From Atkinsonella hypoxylon (lineage: Eukaryota; Ascomycota; Sordariomycetes; Hypocreales; Clavicipitaceae): a stretch of 64,000 nucleotides of DNA. The position numbers and the translations under genes are program-made. The notes beneath the pieces are model-generated. The model saw nothing but the letters and a program-made list of their open reading frames with translations, made no database searches and was not told the origin of the DNA. The stretch spans positions 62,001-126,000 of the forward strand of contig JFHB01000062.1 of NCBI GenBank assembly GCA_000729835.1, read 5' to 3'. Positions within the stretch are counted from its first letter, which is position 1, and each line of letters opens with the position of its first letter. This document shows positions 25,054-36,060 of the stretch, in pieces.

Positions 25054-26546
25054 CTAAGAGCTGCTCCCTGACTCCTGTTTTTGTGCCTGATGATCCTGAC
25101 GCTTACTGTGACTCTCTTCATCTTCACCTTCCTCATCCTCTTCGTCTTCCTCCTTGGACTTCTTCTTCTGGCGGCTCCTTTCCTCCTCAAGAGCCTCCTT
25201 CACTTCTTCCCCACCTAGGTCCCTCATCTCATCCCAATCCACGCCGTACTCTTGCGCAGCTACCTTGATCTCCCGTCTTAGGGCATTAGCATCGTGCACA
25301 AGCTGATCCCACTTCTGTTGATCAAATCCTCGTTCTTGATACAGGGCATTTTGTCGTCTCGAAACCGTGACATTCATTGCAGCCTTGTAGCTCAGGTCAC
25401 GGCTGATGAAAAGAAACCACAGATACCCCCCCATGATGGTTGCCAGTCCAGCAAGATAGGTCACTGGCTCGACAAGATCCCATCCCAATTCTGTGTGAAA
25501 GGTGACATAATAAACAATTCCCCACCAGCCAGCAAGGGCTGCGAAGCCACCTTTTGCCAGTGTATGTGCGCCTTTATGGGCCAACAAGTCGCATTCTCGC
25601 TTCACGCGAGCCATTTGATCGATTTCCTGAGACATTCGCCGTAATCTCATGCGCAGGTAGTACGTTCTGTCCTTGAAGCTGGGCACAGCAATTCGCAGCG
25701 CCTTATCGTGACCTTCAATGCTCACAGTGAACTCTCGGCCTCTGGCGGCATCTCTGATAAAGTCGCCAATCTCAGTGCTGCCACTCCATCGTACCCAGTT
25801 TGGTTTATGCGTTCTAGGACCTTCATGCCCTAGTCCCGAATACAAGGCAACGTTTGCGCTGTCAGAACCATATTTGTTGTCCGAATTCTCCAACTTCTTG
25901 CCTGTCCTATCGCCAGAGTAGTCGGCTTCGGCTCGGAAAACGACCTCGGGGAGTTTGTCTCCGCCTTTAACGAGAAGGGGAGGAATTTCCGCTTGTATCA
26001 ATCGCTCCAAGTACGATAATGGCTGATGGGGGTGTATCAGAAGCGCTAATGGCTCAACTTGCTTGTTCTTCCATTCCTTCTCCGATTCATCTTGGTTGAT
26101 ATACTCTTGCTCGGGATGGAAAGGTATCGGTAGGATCAGTTTGAGGAGCCGTGTTGGCGTTGTAAGAAGACGGCCTCAGGCTATAGTCAGTTGTGCAACT
26201 TCTAAGGCGTTGAGTTAGAGATTCGATTGACGTAGTTACCTTTGGCTGCATCTCCTCCTGAGGGATCTGGGGACGTTGATTTCGGCAACGCCTTACTGCT
26301 CTCCCGGTGCCACGGTCGGTCATCTGCTTTCCTTTGTGTTGCACCGCGGTTATACGTTTTTCTCTCTGCTCTAGTGTCGTTGCTATATTGTCTACATCGA
26401 GACTAGATTGTGGAAAATGATGGGATTTGGGAACAGATCAGTCTCACCGGTCTTACTTTGCTTTTGGTCAGCATGTAACCCAATGTCACGTGGACTCGGC
26501 GAGCAGTGTTCAACCCCAATGGCGCGCGACCAAGGACATGGTCCAT
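25054..26546 (-). CDS. MCU: Mitochondrial calcium uniporter pore subunit (MCU)
   Basis: Predicted exons are 26457-26546, 26240-26402 and 25054-26174, with introns of 54 and 65 nt, giving 457 residues. The start is an ATG giving a basic presequence. Splicing creates an RQYSN segment typical of a matrix-protease site. Conserved fungal MCU blocks follow: RPWHRE, LLTTPTRLLKLILP, QPLSYLERLIQAE, then the pore signature WDLVEPVTY (residues 316-324) between two transmembrane helices (about 294-311 and 322-342). The tail is highly charged (Lys/Glu/Asp-rich). MCU forms the Ca2+ channel of the inner mitochondrial membrane. The second intron uses the weaker acceptor CTGAG. The first exon is inferred from splice and frame logic and is the least certain part. 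Confidence 0.9.
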
Positions 26547-28105
26547 GGCGTCGGCCCTGAGGTGCAAAAAATGACACCCTAGAGTAGTCTAATGCTGGAT
26601 CTAAGAGTGTGCCAGGCTTCAAAGATGCGTGGCCGTCGCGTGGTCAATTTGGCTGGGTGTTTAGTTGAGCACATGGCAATGACGTCAGGGTATTACCTTT
26701 GGGTACCTAACCTACCTGGTACCCAACAGGTCCTCGCAGCCGTTGGCCTGCTGGTTGTTAAGGGCCGGATCAAACTGACCTCGGCGTGGCTGGTGGGCTA
26801 TCGGCTACTGCCCGGCATTGATTCGCTAGTTCATGGCACTTACTGCATTCGGTTGCTAGTGCCCACCCACCTGCATTGCAATTAAACTGTCACTGGCGTT
26901 GACTACCAAGGAAGGAGCTACTTAGGCTGGCCTACCTGACATTACATGGACGACTTCACAAGTTGTGTACAGACTAATCTCAACTACCACGTTTCGGCCG
27001 CCAAATCCGTTAGAGTCCTCATTCAACCTCCACGACACATCATCCATTTTTTTGCTACACGGCATATGTGACGCTGCCGTATCAAATCTCTGTCGTCGCT
27101 GCGTCTGGACTCTAGTCTTGTTGTACTTGGTGTTCTATATGTCCACGCGTATCTGGTCACCAAAGCCGCTATTGACTCCCAAAATGACTTGCATATATTT
27201 AAGATTTTGCCCTGCATATTGGGCTGAAGGTGGCACCCAGAGTTTAGAAAAAATCTAACATGTACCACTCCCACATTCGGCAATCGAGCCCACCCATCAC
27301 TACATCGCTAATCTGTCTATTCTTAGCAACGCCCAGTGTAGCTATGAACGTATCGAGAAGGACTCTCAATATCATCCTCCATGACATGCTAGTCAGCCGT
27401 CCACTTATCTGGTTTAAATTTTCGATGTATCATCTAAATGAGTGTACGAACCCGGCCATGCTACATTCAACCACAGAGGTAACTTTGAGAACATTGCGGC
27501 CAAATGAACTCTGAAGATCCGATGAACCGAAAAAAGCCTCGCAAAAAGTCTACAGTAGCCAATTACTGCGTGTATTTCGCGAAGGGGTTTTATAGTTCAC
27601 GAGAACTTCAAAGTCGCATTCCTTTATGCTTTTTCAAACTTTAATGTCCTCCGCTTGGTGTATTTTAAGCTATTGGCTTCTACGTTTATCATCAAATGGC
27701 AGAACCAAATAATTCTAACCTTTTCTCCGGCCCGCCTGGGGAGATTCTACTGCTGTGAAGAAAAACCTAATTATCTCGTCCAATGTCTAATCTTGACACC
27801 TTATGTATTTCAGGTTGCCTTTCTTCCCTGTCTTCCTCATCTTTTCCCCATCATTCCCATCTCTCATCTCTCATCTCCCAGTACAACAAGTTGCTGGCTC
27901 TCACTGCTTTACCTCTACATACCTCCATACTTCTAACGTGTATTCGTCTCGAAGTCTCAACATCTCAACACCTCTGCCTATACCTTCACAGCTTGACACG
28001 CCTCACGATACCCTTTCACAGCTTCAGCCCCTTCTCTACACCCCTGTTACCCTCTGTACCATCTTAGGTCTCTCTTTCTAAAGAGTTCTCGGAGTTGTGC
28101 AGATT
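26547..28105. other. Long intergenic region with CT-rich leader
   Basis: No supported gene. A palindromic GGTACC-rich patch lies at 26,701-26,724. From about 27,810 to 28,080 the plus strand is strongly CT-rich, as is common just upstream of fungal genes, and is probably the promoter/5' UTR of the gene at 28,106. Confidence 0.5.
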
Positions 28106-28996
28106 ATGGAAACACTTATCAACGAGGAACCTCTTGACGCCACAGAACTTGCTCAGTTGCCTATGTTCCGCCTCGACGGCGACTTATCGCATATTTTCTA
28201 TCAAAGCCGCAGTCATTTTCACTTAGAAGTCTCGCATAACTCTCTGGTACAGCAAGAAATTCAGCAAAGCAGCGGATCCCAACATCCTTTATCCGCCTCA
28301 TCGACTATGGATCCCACTTCGGATTCAGCTGCCCAGGCTCGAACTGAACTACCAGAGGCGGTAGTGCAGTTCCCGAATTACATCAACGATCCACAAAGGA
28401 TTATTTTCGAGAGGCGAGTCATGTCCTACTTCGAGTGGGACCCTCGTCAAAACCAAGTTGGATGGCTTTGGGGATGGCTTGATACACTTGGCATCTGTCA
28501 TGAATGGTCATTCTACGTGCAGCAACGCTTCTTCAACCTTCTCGCAATGACCAGTATCACTGGAATGGAGGATCCGAATTTTACAATGGTCGATAACTTT
28601 ACTTGTTCAATGGACTTTCTGTTCCGAGCTTTCAACATCTACAACCTCACCATTGCACGAATCGATCAAAACAATTATATCATCATTCCGATTGGTATAA
28701 GCAAGCCTAAATACGACAGGAATCAGTTCAGACATGAGGAGAGATGCATCCTGGATAACTGGTATCCCGGATACTGGACCGAGACACCTTACAGAGCAGA
28801 CGATGCACAAGGCTGGAACGAAGACACTGACCAAGTTCGTGGTCTACTTCAAAGACTGTACTTCCCTGACGACGCAGAATACTCAATCTTTCGACCACAG
28901 CAGAATGGTGGTCCCCAAATGTACCTGTCCGGTGGAAATTTTATTACCATGGTGAGGACGTTCTTGGCTGGAGAGGGACTAGACGATATGGACTGA
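28106..28996 (+). CDS. Hypothetical protein, no family recognised
   Basis: A single uninterrupted frame of 296 codons starts at the ATG at 28,106. The first 80 residues are low-complexity and Ser/Gln-rich. From residue about 85 the protein looks globular and aromatic-rich, with WDPRQNQVGWLWGWLDTLG and a Tyr/Asn-rich middle, and it ends in an acidic EGLDDMD. There is no signal peptide, membrane span or known motif that I can name. The CT-rich upstream region and clean frame support a real gene. It could be a lineage-restricted fungal protein. Confidence 0.7.
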   Translation: METLINEEPLDATELAQLPMFRLDGDLSHIFYQSRSHFHLEVSHNSLVQQEIQQSSGSQHPLSASSTMDPTSDSAAQARTELPEAVVQFPNYINDPQRIIFERRVMSYFEWDPRQNQVGWLWGWLDTLGICHEWSFYVQQRFFNLLAMTSITGMEDPNFTMVDNFTCSMDFLFRAFNIYNLTIARIDQNNYIIIPIGISKPKYDRNQFRHEERCILDNWYPGYWTETPYRADDAQGWNEDTDQVRGLLQRLYFPDDAEYSIFRPQQNGGPQMYLSGGNFITMVRTFLAGEGLDDMD

Positions 28997-29556
28997 TGAT
29001 TAAATTTGGAACGGACAAGGACGGGTGACTGTGAAATTTGGAGTTTTCGGAGTTCTTCAGAAGTCTTGGATTTTATTTGGGATCAATGGTGGTGGGAATA
29101 GAATCGTGTATGGTGTTTGTTTGGACGGCATGGTTAAGTTAAAAGTACTGGGTGAAGACCAGCATCTTGATGAAAGAGGAATTAATGAACGGGCAGAGTC
29201 CTTGCGGGCAAGCAAGCAAGCGTTGGGAGACAAGAGCACAACAAGATGAAACATCCAAAATACCTGGTTGCTCTCACAATATGTTCCTATAGTGACCGTA
29301 AAATGCACGACTGTCCACATGCACAGTGAAAGTGATTGGCGGACCCTTGTCACCAGGCAGTTGTAAGGTGACACCAAGTTAACTACCATCCAGAACACCC
29401 GTGGCGGGGTCTTCGCGGAAGCCCCGCACTAGGCCCAATGCGGAATAGGACATGCCAATCTCAAACCGCATGTCAGATTTCTTGCTGATTATCCAAGTGG
29501 ACAAGCCTCGAGACCCAAACATCACCTCCCACGGTGTTGCTTCAGTCAGCTCCACA
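28997..29556. other. Intergenic: 3' flank and promoter of the decarboxylase gene
   Basis: No gene is supported on either strand. Confidence 0.5.
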
Positions 29557-30795
29557 ATGGCCGACAATAAGGTGTACCGCGCCAGCACCACTGCGCCTGT
29601 GAACATTGCCGTCGTCAAGTATGATTGACAACCTTTCAGAATTGCCTCTTGCTTAGGCGCAGAAGCTGACACGAGCCTGACTAGGTATTGGGGCAAGCGA
29701 GATGCGAAGCTCAATCTTCCCACAAACAGTTCCCTCTCCGTTACCCTGTCCCAGGCGGATCTGCGAACCCTGACAACTGCCTCTTGCTCGGCCTCCTACA
29801 CCGAAGGTGACAGCTTGTTGCTCAATGGAGAGCCGTCCGACATCTCGGGTGCGCGAATGCAAGCATGCTTCCGTGAACTGCGAGCTCGTCGATCTGCCCT
29901 CGAGGCCGCCAACTCTGCTCTCCCCAAACTGTCGACCATGCCACTCAAACTCGTTTCCGAGAACAACTTTCCCACGGCCGCCGGCTTAGCATCTTCGGCT
30001 GCCGGTTTTGCCGCCCTGGTCCAGGCTATTGCGAACTTGTATGAACTGCCCGAATCTCCCTCGGAGCTGTCATTAGTTGCTAGGCAAGGTTCCGGTTCTG
30101 CCTGTCGCAGTTTATTCGGAGGCTACGTTGCTTGGAGGATGGGCGAAAAGGAGGATGGCAGCGATTCCATGGCCGACCTTGTCGCACCGGCATCACACTG
30201 GCCCGACATGAAAGCTTTGATCCTCGTTGTAAGTGCCGCAAAGAAGGGTGTTTCTTCCACTTCTGGCATGCAGCAAACCGTTGCGACATCAGGTCTGTTT
30301 CAGCAGAGAGTTGCCCAGATTGTGCCCGCCAACATGAACATGATGGAGGAAGCCATCAAGAACAAGGACTTTGCCAAATTCGCCGAAATCACCATGCGCG
30401 ATTCCAACTCCTTCCATGCTTGCTGTGCGGATACATACCCCCCCATCTTCTACATGAACGACGTGTCGCGCGCTGCCATCCGCGCTGTGGAGTCCATCAA
30501 CGCCCAGGCTGGGAAGATTATCGCTGCCTATACATTTGATGCTGGTCCCAACTGTGTTGTTTACTATCTGCAGCAGGACGAATCTACTGTGCTGGGCGCT
30601 TTTACCGGCGTTTTGAGTGGCGTCTCGGGATGGAAGGAAGGTAGCGCTAGTGTCACGTCGAGCGTGAAGCTCGAGGATGGCATCGCCCATACTCTGAAAG
30701 ACGGAGTGAGCCGAGTGATTCTGACAGGTGTTGGAGAAGGGCCTCAGAGGACAGAAGAGTACCTGGTGGGTGAAGATGGCCAGCCCGTGAAGTGA
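29557..30795 (+). CDS. MVD1: Diphosphomevalonate decarboxylase (MVD1/ERG19)
   Basis: Predicted exons are 29557-29618 and 29685-30795, with a 66-nt intron (GTATGA...CTGAC...CTAG) that splits the VIKYWGKRD-type motif (here VVK|YWGKRD), giving 390 residues. The ATP-dependent enzyme decarboxylates mevalonate diphosphate to isopentenyl diphosphate in the mevalonate/ergosterol pathway in the cytosol. Visible GHMP-kinase features are APVNIAVVKYWGKRD (N-terminus), LPTNSSLSVTLSQ, the glycine-rich FPTAAGLASSAAGFAALV, SGSACRSLFGGYV, and YTFDAGPN carrying the catalytic Asp. Length matches fungal orthologues (about 390-400). The start ATG (MADNKVYRAS) is the family's usual N-terminus. Confidence 0.97.
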
Positions 30796-31262
30796 TAGCC
30801 CAGTTGCGGTGTGAAGGTGACAAATGATTTTATTAATGCCTGCGTACATGCACACATGCGTACATCATGTGGAGGATCAGTATAACCATCTCGAGCAAAT
30901 TAAGTCGTTTCTCCTTCCCTGATATCCCGGTTCCGTTTTTTCTCTCGCGTAATTGGCTCAAATCTGTTACATGCTTTGTTGTCCCCTCTGACAGTGCCGT
31001 ACCCGCCGAACACCTGGCAGGCACTTGGCTCACCCTGTCGACACAACACATGCAAATAACGATTCACAGCAGACATTACAAAAAAATTGATAACAAAGGA
31101 CTACACATACTACGTCAATGTAAGCCCGTTTAACCAAATCAGTCTAATAAAAAGAAGTGAGAAGACTCTGGGGTAAGGACTCTGTTTCATTCTCAGCCTC
31201 TATCTGCTGGAGCACGGAACAGCAAACTGTCCAAAACCAAGCTCAATTTCCTAAACAACGCC
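30796..31262. other. Intergenic: MVD1 3' flank and RUS-family promoter
   Basis: No gene is supported. Confidence 0.5.
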
Positions 31263-32749
31263 ATGAGCCCCAAGGCTGTTGCCAGCACTCCCAGGGACAA
31301 TCTCAATCCGGCCGAGAAAAATCAAAAATTCGATGGTCAAGGCCCAGCAGAATTGATCAGGAATAAACAAGATGTCAACATAACTGAGCTCGACAAGTCT
31401 GGGAGCATCCAACGGCGATGGCTTCACCGGTCCTCTGGTACTCGAATTATCGTAAGTGCACCTTGGGGGGGGGGGGCTTCTGACTCCTTTGCCTTCAACT
31501 GATGCTAACAAAAAAAACTACCGTAAAGTTACAATCCAAGGACTCGCGCGAAGCTTTCACTGTAAGATGGAAGAGAAATATTTATGATGCCTTCCTGCCG
31601 GTCGGATACCCTCACTCCGTGTCCAAAGACTACCTGGCCTACCAAATGTACGATTCTCTACAGGCATTCTTTTCTACCATTACCTCGCTTCTCGCGAGCA
31701 GAGCTATGCTCGAGGGCCTGGGCGTAGGCGATGCGAACTCATCTGCCACGTTTGCGATGCTCATCACCATCCTCAGAGACGCCATGTCGCGAATCGCCAC
31801 CATCGCCTTTGCACACCAGTTTGGGCTCCGCATTGAACCTGACGCCAAGCGCTATCGCTTTCTTGCCGACATCTTTTGCGATACGGCCTTTTTCATGGAG
31901 CTCTACAGTCCGCACTTTGGGCCGTCGGGGAAGATCGTGGCGCTTCTTGTGGGCGAAGGGCTACGTACATTGTGCGGCGTGACTGCTGGTGCCAGCAAAG
32001 CTGCGCTGAGTGTACACTTTGCCAGGCAGAATAATATCGCTGAACTCAATGCCAAGGAAGCCAGCCAGGAAACCGCCATTGGTCTAATTGGCCTCCTCGC
32101 CGGCACGCTGGTGGTCAAGCTAGTAGAAGACCGTCGGAGCGTCATTTATTTGATGATAGCTCTGGCCTTTGCCCATCTCTGGATGAACTACCTTGGCGTG
32201 CGAAGCATTTGTATGACAACGCTCAATCGCCAGAGGGCCATGATTCTTTACAGAGAGTACCAGACAACGGGCAAAGTCCTGACGCCAGAGCAGGTTGCGC
32301 AGCGGGAACACATTCTGTTTTGGGACTGTGTTGCTCGCAATCGGGCTGGAGAACGAGTTGCTCGGATCGAGATCCCATCTTCGTACGAGCAAGCGGCGGA
32401 TCATGGAAAATGGGACACAGTTGATATGGTGGATAGGCCGATGCACACAGCCTTGATTACGCCTGCTTGTGGATGGCGCCTGGCAAAGATAAGACTTCTT
32501 CTTTGGGAGGGATGCCAGCCGAAGCATGTCATCATGGCGTGGCTTCATGCCATGGACGATGCTTGGAAGATGGACAAGAATACTGTCCACAATCACGAGC
32601 ATACCCTGAAGCCAGGACAAGGACATGCCGAGGACGATCATCTGTGGACGATGATGCGGCGACTCGGATGGAATTTGGAGTCTCAGGCATTTGAAACTGG
32701 TCCCGCAGTCCGGATCCGCTTTGAGTCGGTTGCGCAAAAGGATGAATAA
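31263..32749 (+). CDS. RUS1/DUF647-family membrane protein
   Basis: Predicted exons are 31263-31451 and 31529-32749 (77-nt intron, GTAAGT...GCTAAC...AAAG), giving 469 residues. The second exon begins directly with the family core. It shows FLPVGYPHSVSKDYLAYQMYD, a DANSSATFAMLITILRD-like segment, FCDTAFFMEL, GASKAALSVHFA and RQNNIAELNAKEASQET, all diagnostic of the root-UVB-sensitive (DUF647) family. Several hydrophobic segments fit a membrane protein. The biochemical function of fungal members is unknown. The intron contains a run of 12 G (31465-31476). Confidence 0.9.
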
Positions 32750-33055
32750 AAAAAAGGAATAGTCGAGCGCGGCCCACAAGGGAAGTTGCATGATGTTGTA
32801 CGGCTAGCTCAACTAGCCTGGTGGGCATTGGAATCAGGTGCACTGGTAATCGAGGGTAGTCTGATGAACTAGAGTTACGGGAGAGCATTCTTCATACCAG
32901 AGACTAGTATCGTACATTGAGCCTACAAGCTCGTCTATGTCTTTCTATGTTGTTGCGTAGATCCGCTGAGAAGGAAAAATAAAATGCCAAAATGGTATCA
33001 AACGGTTCGTAGATTTTGGTACACTCGCGGAGGAATTATGCGATGACGAACACGG
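32750..33055. other. Convergent 3' flanks; no gene seen
   Basis: Short region between the convergent RUS-family and heme-lyase genes. Confidence 0.5.
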
Positions 33056-33986
33056 TCACGCCAGGCCAGTCCATCGCATAGCCCTCATCTTGACGCCTTC
33101 CCACGTATTCAACTTGGGCCGCACATCGAGATAGAAGCTTGGGCCAGCCTTGCCCTCGGCATCCGGTCGTCCCGCATAAAAGTCAATAACGTACTCGACG
33201 CGAGTGCCGCAGCGGTCAATGACCCAGTCATGGCGATCAAAAGGCGCCGTGTATCCAAGAATAGTGTTAATTCGAGCAGTTGGCGTCATGCGATCGTTCT
33301 TGTTGGCGAAAGACTCGAGTTTTGGGCCATCGCAACTAAAGGTGAAAAAAGAAAAAGCGCGTTACTTCCAATACATTTTGCCAGAAACCTCGAACGATGG
33401 GTAAAAAAATCAAAAAGAAGAGAAGAAAAAAAATCGTTCGGTCTTACTTGGATTCTGACAGATATGGCGCCTCCCACTCCTTGATCTGCTGCCACGCCCT
33501 CTCGTTGACAGCATTATGAATCGGCACAACAGTCTTCATGTCTGCGACACGGGCATCATATCCCTTGCGCTTCATGGCATCGAAGAACATCTTTTCCGAG
33601 GGATAGACCCAGTTTCCCGAGGCATCGACGCCTGATTCAGCCTCGTGGTTGGCTGGACTGGCTGATGCGCCGTGATCGACAGGGCATGCTTCGGAGCTAC
33701 CGACCGGTCTGGGAATGGTCGAGACGACTCGATTCGTGCTGAGGTTCCCATCGGCGAGGGTTTTAGCAATCGTCGCCGGCTGCGCAGGTCGCGACGACGA
33801 TGACCACGGCAGGTAGGAAGTTAGGGTTTGCGACCACGTCTTAGGCGAGGATGAGGCGCGGTGATCTGCCGGGCATGCGCTTTGGTTCGCGGACACTTCG
33901 GCTGCGCGGGCTTGAGCAAGCCAGGCATCGCGGGTTTTGTGGTCGACTGGACAGGCGGACTCGTCCTTGTCTGATGCAACGGCCAT
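33056..33986 (-). CDS. CYC3: Holocytochrome c synthase (cytochrome c heme lyase), apparent frameshift
   Basis: Predicted exons are 33448-33986 and 33056-33336 (111-nt intron, GTAAGA...TTTAG). The enzyme attaches heme to apocytochrome c in the mitochondrial intermembrane space. Three heme-regulatory CP motifs occur (ACPVDH, ACPADH, ACPVDH). Other family blocks are VVPIHNAVNERAW, CDGPKLESF, LGYTAPFDRHDWVIDRCG, YVIDFYAG and SFYLDVRPKLNTWEG. The second exon changes frame once. CDGPKLESFANK reads in the spliced frame, but NDRMTPTARINTILGY and the rest read one frame over. A single surplus A in the AAA at 33299-33301 explains it, and the exon sum (820 nt) is one more than a multiple of three. It could be an assembly error or a true lesion. 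I chose the ATG at 33986 (MAVASDKDESACPVDH) over 34124, whose extra residues look like untranslated leader. Confidence 0.85.
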
Positions 33987-34775
33987 GTTTGGCGACGTCA
34001 AGATGGGCTTGTTCAAAGGAGGCGGAGCTGGCTGACTGGTGATTGGTAGGTGAGCTCGAATTTGATATTGCAGGTCAAGTGGTTGCCATGTGTCGTAAGC
34101 TTGTATGTAATAGGGGGTTGTCATAACCGGGCCAAGAGACGCTGGGCGGATGGCGCGAAAGTTGTTTGGTGCATCGAATAGAATTGATTATCAGATAACG
34201 TTGATGCTTTTTACCCACATGAGATGGAAGTGGGGCCTGGGGCCTTTTTCACCAATAGTTATGACTTCGCTCATAATGTGAGTGGACTTGCCTGCATCGA
34301 CGAAGTCAAGATGTGCTTGACGAGATGCCAGTCGGTTCATATCCCGATGGTCTGAGGAAGACCCATCGAAAGTATTATGCTGCTATCTTGACCTGAAGGC
34401 TGGCACTCAGCCAGGTGTAATACCTTGGACATGATGCAATGCCCCGCGCTTCCTCCTGATCTCGATGAGGACCAAAACCTCCGGCCCTTCCCCACGAGCG
34501 TTCTCCACGAAAACGCCAAGTCAAATGCACATCTGAAGATATTTAAACCTAGTGGCTCCTTCCGTGGCCCAGCTGCACTACACCGATACCATGGATGAAA
34601 TCATAGATAGGATAGTCGTGCCATCGGTTGTAATAATGACGTAAAGGCTAACCTACAGCTATATAAGAAACCAAAGTGTCGACCAGAGCTGCATGAACAG
34701 CTGGTTTGACTTTTTCCCCGTCTTCTCCAACGACTAAAAGTCAGAAGAAAATAACAGCCTTCATCATCACCCATC
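33987..34775. other. Divergent intergenic region, heme-lyase and small conserved gene
   Basis: It serves as the promoter for both flanking genes. No further gene is supported. Confidence 0.5.
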
Positions 34776-35269
34776 ATGCCGGACTTCACCGCTATCGCAA
34801 AACAGGCCGAGGCAGACCTCAACACCTATCAGTCCAAGACTGGGAATGCCCGTCCCCAAGGCCTCGATGACGGAGAAGAAATTTGACTCTGCCCAGGTAG
34901 TTTATGGTGATGAACTGAGCACAAACGCCGGCTACAACAGGCGCATCCCGCCCCGTGAAGGAGGCAAAGGCGGGACCGGTGGACAAGATTCAGGATTCGT
35001 ACGCTCGTCAGCCGGGACAGAACGACAACGATGTTGTCCCAGCTCCTGGGGGCAACGTCCAAGGCCGGGGAAGCGTCGACGATATCGCGATCAGAGGGAA
35101 GGAAGCTTCGCAGGCCAACGTCGGGAAAACCCCTCCGGGGCCTGGGGGGTCGCAGTTCAGGGGGGATCAGTACTATACGCCAGAGAGCGTGCCTGATAGT
35201 ATATCCGCTGAAGGCTGGGTTGCGCCGGAGAGCGTGGTGGAGAGTAGTAGAGCAGCTGAGCAAGCGTAG
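34776..35269 (+). pseudogene. Small conserved fungal protein with two apparent frameshifts
   Basis: The ATG at 34776 opens MPDFTAIAKQAEADLNTYQ, then frame 1 ends at TGA 34884-34886. The coding signal continues in the next frame (EKKFDSAQVVYGDELST, NAGYNRRIPP), then from about 34,960 in the third frame (DSYARQPGQNDNDVVP, GGSQFRGDQYYTPESV, SAEGWVAPESV) to TAG 35267-35269. Each switch is explained by one surplus base, near 34,872-34,880 and 34,966-34,972. The gaps are far too short for introns. The blocks resemble a short, hydrophilic, conserved ascomycete protein of unknown function, which I recognise only by general memory. It is either a pseudogene or a gene broken by sequencing indels. Confidence 0.65.
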
Positions 35270-36060
35270 AAAGAGATTGACAGCGCTCTAATAATCTGGA
35301 GTTGTTTTCAATTTGTCAGAGGGTAGTGAATTTTATTAAATTACCTCCCGCATGCCCGTTAAGCTAGAAGGTTAATTAATTATACAAGTGCACTTCTACA
35401 TTCCCTAGAAATTAAAAAAACAACAAAATCAGCTAGTAGCAACAGAATCAATCAATAGTAATATGGAAGATGAGAAAATAGAGGAACTCGCTTGCAGAGA
35501 TTCCGCGACGCACCAAGACGCCTAAATTACATTTTTTTTACTTCCTTTCAATGCTATATATATGTATATATATACTACGTCTTGATAATAGTTTGTATAG
35601 GTTATATAGGTTATTTACTCTCTCACTACTTAAGATCCTCGCCAGACTCATCCAATCCCTCAGGAACAAGTCATGTTCGGGAACGTGCTGTCAGCAAAAC
35701 TACAAATGATAACCTGAGGGCATAATCCCGATATTTTAACCACTTATCAACAGGTAGCCAGCTCGGACACCTTGAGGCGCAACACAGCACATACAACCTC
35801 TACAAAACCCCAGCTTGTAAGCCTCCAGTGTGAAAACAGACTTCCAAAGCGATGCCAAGGTCCAACCTCGTTGCCTCGGCGTCCCTATCTTCCAGAACCC
35901 GGACTACAGTGCGTTTCCCTACATCATGACCCCATCAGAGAAGCAGCAAGACCCTCGTACGAAAGATCAATGACCAGTCTACCCTTCTCGTACACACGCT
36001 TCAGTTCGACCATGAACCAGACACTAACTACCCGGTTCTCAAAAGTCCGCAGCTCGCAGC
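35270..36060. other. Intergenic, partly AT-rich
   Basis: No supported gene. A TATATATGTATATATATA-like stretch lies at about 35,555-35,575. Frames near 35,770-36,060 lack conserved content. Confidence 0.45.

Noticed and set aside
25054..26010. Shorter MCU model starting at the internal Met at 26010
   Set aside because: Conserved MCU residues (QPLSYLERLIQ and upstream LLTTPTRLLKL) continue in frame before it, and splicing gives a presequence.
33987..34124. Heme lyase start at ATG 34124
   Set aside because: The extra 46 residues are unlike the family and read like leader sequence; the ATG at 33986 directly precedes the first CP motif.
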